DNA of 7,127 bases from Nitrospirota bacterium (GCA_015232165.1 JADGAE010000091.1:1-7127); one strand, 5' to 3'. Positions 1 to 6,142 are shown, counted from the first letter of the stretch. The notes: generated by a model from the sequence alone, not told the origin. Made by a program: numbers and translations.

Positions 1-77
1 GGGGCTGGCCCCCTTGCAGGGGAGGTCTGAGGAGGGGGTGGAGCCGCCCTCCTTCTCTCTCTTCTCTTTCTCTTTGC
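1..77 (+). repeat. REP-like hairpin repeat, copy A (cut by the window edge)
   Basis: This stretch matches the reverse complement of 5681-5787. Shared blocks are a hairpin with loop CTGG (5-8) between G and C runs, the block AGGGGAGGTC (18-27), GAGGAGGGGGTG (29-40), GAGCCGCCCTCCTT (41-54) and a pyrimidine tract (49-75). GGAGGG (31-36) can pair with CCCTCC (47-52). Compared with the second copy it lacks about 25 bases of the inner hairpin between 40 and 41. The 5' arm of the CTGG hairpin is cut off by the window start. It lies just upstream of the dehydrogenase gene, so it could sit in its leader or be the 3' tail of an upstream gene. The repeat relation is seen directly; the element class is inferred. 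Confidence 0.75.
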
Positions 78-98
78 AGCGATGGTTAAGGATATAAC

Positions 99-1268
99 GT
101 GAAGGCTTTAGTGGCAGACGGGCAGTGGCTGCCCCGAACGGACTACGTGGTAAACGCCGTGGAGCGTCAACAGCGCAGGGCCGTGATTGGGAGCAAGGTA
201 TGGCGTAATCCGACCTTTGAGGTCCGCGATGTGCCCGTGCCGGAGATCGACGACGACGAACTCCTCATACGTGTCAGGAGCTGCGGCATCTGCGGGTCAG
301 ACCTGCACCTGTATGAACGGGACAACGACGGCTATGTACTGTTCTCCGGCCCCGTGAGACTGCCATGTATCATCGGACACGAGTACACAGGGGTGGTAGA
401 ACGCGTTGGCAAACGGGTCAGTCAGTTCAAGACAGGCCGGAAGGTGGCGGTAGAGAGCATCTACTGGTGCGGGGTGTGCACGGCGTGTAAGAGCGGCGCG
501 TTTAACCAATGCAAGGGCGTTGAACTGGTAGGGATAACGCGCGACGGTGCGATGGCCGAATTCGTCGCCGCAAAGGAGCGCCACTGCTGGGACATCGATT
601 GCCTTGACCAAGGGTACGAAGGGCAGGAACTCTTTGATGTGGGGGCGTTGATCGAACCCATTGGTTGTGCGTATAACGGGATATTTGTCAGCGGCGGGGG
701 TTTTAAGCCGGGCGCTACGGTTGTGGTGTATGGGGTTGGACCCATCGGGCTTGCGGCTGTTGCGCTGTCACGCCTGGCCGGGGCAAACCTGATAATCGCC
801 TTTGACTGCATCGATACCAGGCTGGATATAGCCGGCACCCTGGGTGCGGATTACACCTTTAACGTCAACACCCTGGCCGACAACAACGTCACGCCGGCAG
901 AACAGGTGATGGCCCTCACGCAAGGGGTCGGGGCCGAGGTGCAGGTTGAGGCTGCCGGCGCTGCGGCATATACCTTTGCACATATGCAGCAGTCCATTGC
1001 AACCAGCGGCAAGGTCATATACCTTGGCAGGGCGGCCTCCACGGCAACGCTGACCCTGGACCGCCTCGTCACGGAGGCAAACAGCATCATTGGCAGCCGC
1101 GGACACTCCGGCCATGGCGTCTTTCACTACGTCATCAGGCTGCTGGCATCGGGAAGGCTCAACGTCGGCGGAATAATCACCGCACGGTACCCGTTTGAGG
1201 ACGTACTGAGCGCATTTCAAAAATCCACCGACAGACGTGACGGCAAGTGCATGATCGCCATATCTTAG
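99..1268 (+). CDS. Zinc-dependent medium-chain dehydrogenase, cyclitol/polyol dehydrogenase-like
   Basis: Predicted cytoplasmic NAD(H)-linked oxidoreductase of the MDR superfamily (389 aa, normal length). The GroES-like N-terminal half has the catalytic zinc signature CGICGSDLH (C62-H70) and GHE (93-95), with E186 in LIEPIGCAYN as a further likely ligand. A complete structural-zinc lobe is present as C124, C127, C130 and C138. The Rossmann domain has GVGPIG (212-217), and the acidic D236 at the end of the second strand favours NAD over NADP. The opening ALVADGQWLPR, the N-terminal extension with VWRNP and the late GSRGHSGHG resemble, from memory, scyllo-inosose 3-dehydrogenases and related deoxy-inosamine dehydrogenases, so a sugar or cyclitol substrate is likely but unproven. 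The GTG start is supported by AAGGA (88-92) with a 6-base spacer. Only 13 bases separate it from the polysaccharide co-polymerase gene, suggesting one operon and a role in making a polysaccharide precursor. Confidence 0.88.
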   Translation: MKALVADGQWLPRTDYVVNAVERQQRRAVIGSKVWRNPTFEVRDVPVPEIDDDELLIRVRSCGICGSDLHLYERDNDGYVLFSGPVRLPCIIGHEYTGVVERVGKRVSQFKTGRKVAVESIYWCGVCTACKSGAFNQCKGVELVGITRDGAMAEFVAAKERHCWDIDCLDQGYEGQELFDVGALIEPIGCAYNGIFVSGGGFKPGATVVVYGVGPIGLAAVALSRLAGANLIIAFDCIDTRLDIAGTLGADYTFNVNTLADNNVTPAEQVMALTQGVGAEVQVEAAGAAAYTFAHMQQSIATSGKVIYLGRAASTATLTLDRLVTEANSIIGSRGHSGHGVFHYVIRLLASGRLNVGGIITARYPFEDVLSAFQKSTDRRDGKCMIAIS

Positions 1269-1281
1269 ACAAGGCTCATAA

Positions 1282-3534
1282 TTGGAATTCAAGAGATTCT
1301 TAGATATACTCTGGCGCAGGCGTTTAACGGCCATAGTTGTGTTTTTGGTCTTTTCCCTGACGGTCACGCTCCTGACCTTTTTGATCACGCCCTGGTACGA
1401 CAGTAGCGCCCGGGTGATGCTGAAAAAGACGATAGCCGCCGCATCCCTGAATCAGTCGATGGGGCTTACGGCAGACCTGCTTCAGTTTAACGACACGGAG
1501 AGGGCAGATTACCTGGCATTTTCCACCGTAAGGCCGATTGTCCAGGGGGTTATTGACGATCTCCAATTGACTCGGGAGCGCGTGCGATACAAGGTGATGA
1601 GGCGATTTCCGTTTACCAGGCCAATATTGAAGAGCTTTGGCGTAGACGTAGACGACACCCGAAAGGACATGACCGCCGAGGAATTGCTTGAGACCTCGCT
1701 GGTTTCGCTGGTCTTTCCGCGTCCGCACTTAAAGGTCAAGCAGCATGAGGACACAAGCATCTACATAGTAACCGCCACGTCCCCAGATGCGCAACAGGCC
1801 AGAGACATAGCAAACGCTGTGGCAACGGCCATCAAGGAGGCCGAGCGCAAGAGAATCCTGGACTCCTTTGAAGAGGCCGGGGGCATCATGGACACGGTAA
1901 CGGCAGAGATCAGGATAGCACACCTGCGAAATCTCAGGGCTATCAAGGACTTTCAGGAAAAGGAGACCGCCATCTCCATAGACACCCAGGTCTCATCCAT
2001 CATAGACAACCTCGCGGCATGGAAGAAAAACCTCTACAACACCAGGATAGCGATCCTGAAGTCCAACGCGGCAATCCGGCGTCTGCAGCAACAACTCAAG
2101 TGGGAGAAACTCGACAAAAAGAGCGAACCCGACTCCCTGGTGACAACCGAAATGCTCAGTCACTTTCAACAGAGACTCACCGCCCTGCACCTGACCCTGG
2201 CCGAAACAAAGACCAAGTACACCAATAATCATCCCGGTGTTATCGACATAGAAAACCAGATCACCGCACTGAAGGAGCTGATGCGCAAGGAGCTTGAAAA
2301 GGTCTTTGACACGGACAGGCTTGGCATGGACAACCTATACATCGACGTCAGAAGAAAACTCGTGGACCAGTACATAGAGCTTACGATGAATGAGTCTCAC
2401 ATAGCGGCCTATCCCGATATTATAAAGAAGTATGAGGATGAACTAAAGTCCATGTCTGATAAGAACTACACTTTTAACATCCTCAAACTCGAGGCAACTG
2501 CGACGGATTCGATCTACAAGACACTCCTTCAGTATCAGTATCAGATAGGGTTTGCGCAGAAGGCGGCCATGTCTAATTTCACGGTGATCGAGCCTGCCAT
2601 CGTGCACACAAGCTCAAAGCACCGACATCCCTATCCTCCGCTCAATGTTGCCCTGGCCCTGGTACTTGGCAGCGTATTTGGGATCGCGGCAGCGCTGATG
2701 CGTCAGTACATGGATGACAGGGTCGCCACGGCAGAGGACGTCAAGGGGTTTGGTCTTGCGCTGATAGGGATACTGCCACATTTCAAGCTAAAAAGGCACG
2801 GGATAGGGTCCAACCTCGTTCATCCCTTTATGACTGTGGTAAACAGTATCACGTATCTCAACCGCAACACCACGTTCCTTACTGCTCCAGGACACTCCTG
2901 GCCTGTCAAGACAATCATAATAACCAGTGCGCTACAAAAAGAGGGCAAGAGCTTTGTTGCATCCAACCTTGCCAAGGCCATGGCCGCCACCGACAAGAAG
3001 GTGATCCTGATAGATGCCGCCGGTTCCTCGTCGTCGTTGCACACGTATTTTAACGTCCCCGGGGAGCAGGGGCTGTCGGATTACCTGCCGGTGGTATCGG
3101 ATAACATGACGGCGGAAGACTTAACCGGGGCACCGGGGTTTCAGGGCCGGGAGTGTCCTGGAGCAATAAAGAACATTGAAGGCGTAGACCTGCTCACTGC
3201 CGGCAGCGTGGTCGCGGACAACACCCTGGCTATCAACCTTGACAGGTTTAACAGACTCATAGCGCTGTTTGAGCCGCTTTACGACTACGTGATTATCGAC
3301 ACGCCCGCCGTGCTGTTTGCCGATGGCGCCATGTTGCTATCGGAGGCCGGCAGGATGGTCTTGTTGGTTATAGAGTCGGAGCGCTGCCCAGGGCATATCA
3401 TGGAGGACGTCCTGGTAAACCTCAAAAACACACACGCGGCCTCCGTGGTCGCCGTGTTAAACAAGTATAACGTCAAGAGCCTCTATGACAAGCGCTACAT
3501 GACGTACAGGTACCTGCCCCGAGGGAAAGAATAG
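1282..3534 (+). CDS. Polysaccharide co-polymerase (Wzz/GumC type) fused to a BY-kinase-like ATPase domain
   Basis: Inner-membrane protein (750 aa) that should control chain length and export of an exopolysaccharide or capsule. Order of parts: Wzz-type N-terminus with membrane helix 1 (about 15-36), a long periplasmic region with coiled-coil character (about 190-350), a proline-containing PYPP segment, membrane helix 2 (about 454-473), then a cytoplasmic P-loop domain. The P-loop is SALQKEGKS (549-557), Walker B is YVIIDTP with D673, and the tail carries five tyrosines (729, 735, 739, 742, 744), as in Wzc-like tyrosine autokinases. Oddities: the Walker A' motif, normally DxDxR, reads D578-A-A-G-S; the usual PG of the P-loop is QK; and no EX2RX2R oligomerisation motif is seen around 516-529. 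Kinase activity is therefore doubtful. The TTG start directly follows an in-frame TAA and has AAGG (1271-1274) 7 bases upstream, so no earlier start is possible. Confidence 0.9.
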   Translation: MEFKRFLDILWRRRLTAIVVFLVFSLTVTLLTFLITPWYDSSARVMLKKTIAAASLNQSMGLTADLLQFNDTERADYLAFSTVRPIVQGVIDDLQLTRERVRYKVMRRFPFTRPILKSFGVDVDDTRKDMTAEELLETSLVSLVFPRPHLKVKQHEDTSIYIVTATSPDAQQARDIANAVATAIKEAERKRILDSFEEAGGIMDTVTAEIRIAHLRNLRAIKDFQEKETAISIDTQVSSIIDNLAAWKKNLYNTRIAILKSNAAIRRLQQQLKWEKLDKKSEPDSLVTTEMLSHFQQRLTALHLTLAETKTKYTNNHPGVIDIENQITALKELMRKELEKVFDTDRLGMDNLYIDVRRKLVDQYIELTMNESHIAAYPDIIKKYEDELKSMSDKNYTFNILKLEATATDSIYKTLLQYQYQIGFAQKAAMSNFTVIEPAIVHTSSKHRHPYPPLNVALALVLGSVFGIAAALMRQYMDDRVATAEDVKGFGLALIGILPHFKLKRHGIGSNLVHPFMTVVNSITYLNRNTTFLTAPGHSWPVKTIIITSALQKEGKSFVASNLAKAMAATDKKVILIDAAGSSSSLHTYFNVPGEQGLSDYLPVVSDNMTAEDLTGAPGFQGRECPGAIKNIEGVDLLTAGSVVADNTLAINLDRFNRLIALFEPLYDYVIIDTPAVLFADGAMLLSEAGRMVLLVIESERCPGHIMEDVLVNLKNTHAASVVAVLNKYNVKSLYDKRYMTYRYLPRGKE

Positions 3535-3557
3535 GGAGAAAACAGAAGAAGAGTTTT

Positions 3558-3602
3558 AAGTATTACTTTTAGTAATTCAGTAATTGTGTTACCGGTAGCG
3601 CT
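3558..3602. other. Cluster of small palindromes and a direct repeat upstream of the promoter
   Basis: Seen directly: the 11-base palindrome AAGTATTACTT (3558-3568), the tandem AGTAATT-C-AGTAATT (3571-3585), then two abutting palindromes TACCGGTA (3590-3597) and AGCGCT (3597-3602). They lie 30-75 bases upstream of a candidate -35 box, where activator sites or operators often sit. No known regulator site is recognised, and chance is possible in AT-rich DNA. Confidence 0.3.
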
Positions 3603-3631
3603 CCAATCAACCGTGGATGAGGTATAAAGTA

Positions 3632-3660
3632 TTGAAAAAAGTGGGGTTATGTGTAATAAT
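3632..3660 (+). promoter_or_regulatory. Sigma70-type promoter with extended -10, driving the transferase-lolA pair
   Basis: The -35 box is TTGAAA (3632-3637, 5 of 6 to consensus) and the -10 box is AATAAT (3655-3660, 5 of 6), with a 17-base spacer. TG at 3652-3653 gives an extended -10. Transcription would begin near 3667, leaving a leader of about 20 bases before the ATG at 3688. No clear terminator follows the upstream gene, so read-through from the 1282-3534 gene is also likely. Confidence 0.55.
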
Positions 3661-3687
3661 GTTTGAAGTTAAAATACCCTGATAGAC

Positions 3688-5034
3688 ATGAAACGAGGCT
3701 TGGAGTTGGCATGCCTGATAATGCTTGACATACTGGCGTACCATACCTCTCTACTGGGCGCATGGTCTGTGAGGCAGTGGTTGGTGCCCATGTTTTGGGA
3801 TGTGGAGGGGGCGGATTATTCCCTCAGATATTACGTAGAGCTGTGGTGGATACCGGTGATTTACATCTTTTTCATCGCCTATCAGCAGACCTATACGGCT
3901 CGCCTGCCATTTTGGGATGAGACCAAGAAGCTGTTCCACGCCATTACATTGGCCTTTATCGTGTTCATGGCCGTGGTGATGCTTGGCAGGGTGTACGGTA
4001 TGGTCTCCAGTGTGGTGCTTGTCATGCTGTGGGGTTGGTCGATGTTTATCTTCCCGGTGTTTCATCTCTACGGCAAGAGGATTTTCTTCAGACTGGGGAT
4101 ATGCAAGGAAAAGGTCCTGATACTCGGGGCCGGAAAGGCGGGACGCCTCATAGCTCAGTGGCTGGACAGGGAGAGACATATCGGTTACGATGTGGTGGGC
4201 TTCCTGGATGACAAGACCGAAAAGATAGGCCGATTCATAAACGACAAGAAGGTCTTTGGCAGGGTCAGACACTATACAAGGTTTGTGAGGGAACTTGCCA
4301 TAGACACAATAATCATAGCGATGCCCTCAATGGGCGCTGAAAAGACCTCGGCAATGGCCTACGAAATCCAGCGACGGGTCAGACACACGCTGGTCGTCCC
4401 CGACCTGTATGGTGTAGCCATGTTAAACACGCAGATGTTGCACCTGTTCTATGAAGAGTTGTTTCTGTTGAGGGTCAGGAACAATCTCAAGTCCCTGCCC
4501 AACAGATTTGTCAAGCGACTCTTTGACGTCTCGGTGACACTTGCCCTTTCTCCGCTGTGGTTGATGTTGATAGCCGTTATCGGTATGCTCATAAAGCTGG
4601 AGTCCCCGGGGGGGCCTATTATCTCCTCAAGCGTGAGGCTCGGGAGGGAGGGTCGTCCCTTCAGGTGCTTCAATTTCAGGTGCAGGGCAGATGGCAGGTT
4701 GACACTGGTTGGGAGCTTTCTGGAGAAGACCTCCCTGGATGAGCTGTCACAGTTAATCAACGTCCTCAAAGGAGACATGAGCCTCATAGGGCCGCGTCCG
4801 TATCTGTTGAGCGAGATCAACGCCGTGCAGGACAGCATTGACGCCATCACAAATGTCGCACCGGGGATAACCGGCCTGTGGCAGGTCTCACTGAGAAATA
4901 ACGACACCTATGAAGATAGAATTAGATTGGACATATGGTATATAATGAATTGGTCGCTGTGGCTTGACCTGTTCATACTGGTAAGGACTATGGTTGTAGT
5001 ATTTTCAATAAAAGGAGAGAAAACGGATGATTAG
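3688..5034 (+). CDS. Polyprenyl-phosphate sugar-1-phosphate transferase (WbaP/WcaJ family)
   Basis: Predicted inner-membrane enzyme (448 aa) that moves a sugar-1-phosphate from a nucleotide sugar to undecaprenyl phosphate, the first step of exopolysaccharide, capsule or O-antigen assembly. About four membrane helices occupy residues 5-128. A CoA-binding-like Rossmann domain follows, with GAGKAG (147-152). The C-terminal bacterial sugar transferase domain begins at KRLFDV (276) with its re-entrant hydrophobic segment. The catalytic Asp-Glu pair is intact in SLDEL (D351, E352), and GDMSLIGPRP and PGITGLWQVS are present. The tail, with YEDRIRLDIWY and NWSLWLD, is most like WbaP or WcaJ proteins. 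Oddities: the usual KFRTM reads NFRCR (329-333), the loop from there to DPRxT is about 13 residues shorter than in WcaJ, FLRK reads FLEK, and QVSGRN reads QVSLRN. The donor sugar cannot be read from sequence. The ATG is the first start after an in-frame TAA at 3670; no strong ribosome binding site is visible. Confidence 0.9.
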   Translation: MKRGLELACLIMLDILAYHTSLLGAWSVRQWLVPMFWDVEGADYSLRYYVELWWIPVIYIFFIAYQQTYTARLPFWDETKKLFHAITLAFIVFMAVVMLGRVYGMVSSVVLVMLWGWSMFIFPVFHLYGKRIFFRLGICKEKVLILGAGKAGRLIAQWLDRERHIGYDVVGFLDDKTEKIGRFINDKKVFGRVRHYTRFVRELAIDTIIIAMPSMGAEKTSAMAYEIQRRVRHTLVVPDLYGVAMLNTQMLHLFYEELFLLRVRNNLKSLPNRFVKRLFDVSVTLALSPLWLMLIAVIGMLIKLESPGGPIISSSVRLGREGRPFRCFNFRCRADGRLTLVGSFLEKTSLDELSQLINVLKGDMSLIGPRPYLLSEINAVQDSIDAITNVAPGITGLWQVSLRNNDTYEDRIRLDIWYIMNWSLWLDLFILVRTMVVVFSIKGEKTDD

Positions 5035-5680
5035 AGTTTTAATGTGGCTAAGGTCTTTGCGCTTGGCAGTGTGTGTTGTGCTTGTGATGTCTCTTATGGG
5101 CACACATGCCGTGGCAGAGGATGCCAAGGGCAAGTTCCTGTCCCGGGTAAAGGAGGTCTACTCCACACTCAAGGACGTCAAGGGACAGTTTAAGCAGACA
5201 AGCAGGCTCAAGGACCTTGGCAAGGAGATGAATTTTAGCGGTGAGTTCTTCATCAAGATACCAAGCAAGTTATTCTGGTACTACGAGGGAGACCAGGTAC
5301 AGGAGGTCTACGTCAACGACAACGTGCTCATAGTGTATCAAAAGAAGCTGTCTCAGGCCATACGCACCCGTTATGACACACAGACAATGGGTCAGAGTCC
5401 GATAGCCCTGTTAAGCGGGTTAAAGGATGTAGACAAGAACTATGACATTACGGAGCGTAACGGTGCCCTGCGTCTGGTTCCCAAGAAGGAGTTTAACAAC
5501 ATGAAACACTTCGACATATACCCGTCGGAGAGCGGTTTTCCGATCAAAAAGGTAGTCGTCACCGACCTCAAAGACAACGAGATCGAGATAGTGCTCAAGG
5601 ACGTCCGCCTCAACACCAACATAATCGACGAGACCTTCACCTTCACCCCCCCAAAAGATACCAAGATAGTTGATAACTAG
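5027..5680 (+). CDS. lolA: LolA-family outer-membrane lipoprotein carrier, periplasmic
   Basis: Predicted periplasmic chaperone (217 aa, usual family length) that takes lipoproteins released by the LolCDE transporter and carries them to the outer membrane. A Sec signal peptide has arginines in the n-region (R3, R9, R12), a hydrophobic core (about 13-25) and a probable cut after AVA (A30). The mature part shows the LolA pattern: an early helix with VKGQFKQ, a strand reading FSGEFFIKIPSKLFWYY, YVNDNVLIVYQK, a central SPIALLSG, and a C-terminal FTFTPPKDTKIVDN. Its ATG overlaps the stop of the sugar transferase by 8 bases, and AGGAGA (5013-5018) lies 8 bases upstream, so translation is very likely coupled. 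That coupling suggests the carrier serves outer-membrane lipoproteins needed with the polysaccharide pathway, such as an export channel. This role is inferred; a general LolA role is equally possible. Confidence 0.9.
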   Translation: MIRVLMWLRSLRLAVCVVLVMSLMGTHAVAEDAKGKFLSRVKEVYSTLKDVKGQFKQTSRLKDLGKEMNFSGEFFIKIPSKLFWYYEGDQVQEVYVNDNVLIVYQKKLSQAIRTRYDTQTMGQSPIALLSGLKDVDKNYDITERNGALRLVPKKEFNNMKHFDIYPSESGFPIKKVVVTDLKDNEIEIVLKDVRLNTNIIDETFTFTPPKDTKIVDN

Positions 5681-5787
5681 GAACAAGAAAGAAGAGAAAG
5701 ACAAGGAGGGCGGCTCCGCCCGCACGGCGGGTGTTGCCGCACCCCCTCCTTGACCTCCCCTACAAGGGGACCAGTCCCCTTGACCCC
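5681..5787 (-). repeat. REP-like hairpin repeat, copy B (most complete)
   Basis: The reverse complement of this stretch aligns with 1-77. It begins directly after the lolA stop. Two foldable units are seen. The first is a large hairpin with AAGGAGGG (5703-5710) pairing with CCCTCCTT (5744-5751), CGGC (5711-5714) with GCCG (5736-5739), and CCCGC (5719-5723) with GCGGG (5727-5731). The second is a compact hairpin, CAAGGGGAC (5763-5771) with GTCCCCTTG (5774-5782). A purine tract (5681-5704) mirrors the pyrimidine tract of copy A. With no T run after the stems it is not a classical terminator, but it could stabilise the 3' end of the lolA message. It encodes no credible protein. Confidence 0.8.
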
Positions 5788-5836
5788 ATAAAAATGCCAT
5801 GTATTTTGTATTTAACCAAATCGAAACGCGCTATAT

Positions 5837-5909
5837 CAGGATTATGTTAAGAAAGCTTCGTGCTTTTTTTTCCTGTAAATCCTTTAATCTGTGTAATCCT
5901 GGTTCAGAC
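5837..5909. repeat. AATCCTG-type repeat with inverted arms around the terminator
   Basis: CAGGATTA (5837-5844) and TAATCCTG (5894-5901) are perfect 8-base inverted arms. The right side repeats an AATC(C)T core at roughly 10-base steps (5878, 5886, 5895) and ends in GGTTCAGAC (5901-5909). Similar AATCCTG/TAAATCCT strings are, from memory, dispersed in many environmental bacterial genomes. The role is unknown. It encloses the hairpin and T run at 5849-5871. Confidence 0.5.
5849..5871 (+). terminator. Weak intrinsic terminator of the transferase-lolA transcript
   Basis: AAGAAAGC (5849-5856) can pair with GCTTTTTT (5862-5869), using one G-T wobble, around a 5-base loop TTCGT. The stem merges into a run of eight T (5864-5871). 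The core GC content is low, so the stem is weak. Its position, about 170 bases after lolA, fits the end of that transcript, with copy B of the repeat lying between. Confidence 0.45.
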
Positions 5910-5941
5910 AGTCCCTTGTGCCTCCTTAAGTCAACAGCATT

Positions 5942-6024
5942 AGGTCTGAGGAGGGGCGGGTAACATCGCTGTGTCGGCGGAGGGGGTGGGGCACCCCGAC
6001 CACAAAACGCCCCTTTCTTTCCCC
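5942..6024 (+). repeat. Diverged REP-like repeat, copy C
   Basis: AGGTCTGAGGAGGGG (5942-5956) is identical to 23-37 in copy A, and GGAGGGGGTG recurs inside it. Arms AGGGGCG (5952-5958) and CGCCCCT (6008-6014) can pair and enclose further G/C-rich pairing around 5980-5999. A pyrimidine-rich stretch (6008-6024) follows, as in copy A. The orientation is as copy A and opposite to copy B. Similarity beyond the shared 15 bases is patchy, so this is a degenerate copy. Confidence 0.5.
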
Positions 6025-6067
6025 AAGGCACCCATGTGTTTCTTATGCGCCCTATAATTCTTGGCTC

Positions 6068-6108
6068 TTGCACTTTTTGGTTTTGGTATGGCACAATATA
6101 AATTATAC
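6068..6108 (+). promoter_or_regulatory. Possible promoter region of the SurA-like gene
   Basis: This is an AT-rich segment after the repeats. It contains TTGCAC (6068-6073) as a poor -35, CACAAT (6092-6097) 18 bases later, and a better-looking TATAAA (6097-6102) whose -35 partner is poor. The 11-base palindrome TATAATTTATA type (6097-6107) overlaps these, and TGGTAT (6084-6089) can pair with ATACCA (6117-6122). A promoter is expected here because the gene follows a terminator and repeats, but the exact boxes are uncertain. Confidence 0.3.
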
Positions 6109-6134
6109 CGTTAAGGATACCATATAAAAAAAAA

Positions 6135-6142
6135 GAGGTGAT
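6135..6142 (+). promoter_or_regulatory. Strong ribosome binding site that calls the start of the SurA-like gene into question
   Basis: GAGGTGAT matches eight bases of the complement of the usual 16S rRNA 3' end. The only standard start codon nearby, GTG at 6138, lies inside it and so would be masked by 16S pairing. The in-frame ATC at 6147 lies 8 bases after GAGG, an ideal spacing. Confidence 0.6.

Noticed and set aside
82..102. Six-codon reading frame (MVKDIT) whose TGA overlaps the dehydrogenase GTG
   Set aside because: It has no ribosome binding site of its own and is very short. The GTGA overlap could be a relic of coupling to a lost upstream gene, but an in-frame stop at 28-30 and the repeat give no support.
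768..1388. Minus-strand reading frame of 206 aa opposite the dehydrogenase
   Set aside because: It lies antisense to a gene with intact zinc and NAD motifs; its composition is that expected from the complementary strand of a coding region.
3751..4272. Minus-strand reading frame of 173 aa opposite the sugar transferase
   Set aside because: It is antisense to clear membrane and Rossmann segments, and its His-rich, low-complexity protein resembles nothing known.
5703..5782. Hairpins of copy B as a rho-independent terminator
   Set aside because: The stems are strong but no T run follows on the + strand; the T run lies about 80 bases further on with its own small stem.
6089..6105. TGGCAC (6089-6094) as a sigma54 -24 element
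   Set aside because: No GC-containing -12 element (TTGC) occurs at the required spacing; AT-rich sequence follows instead.
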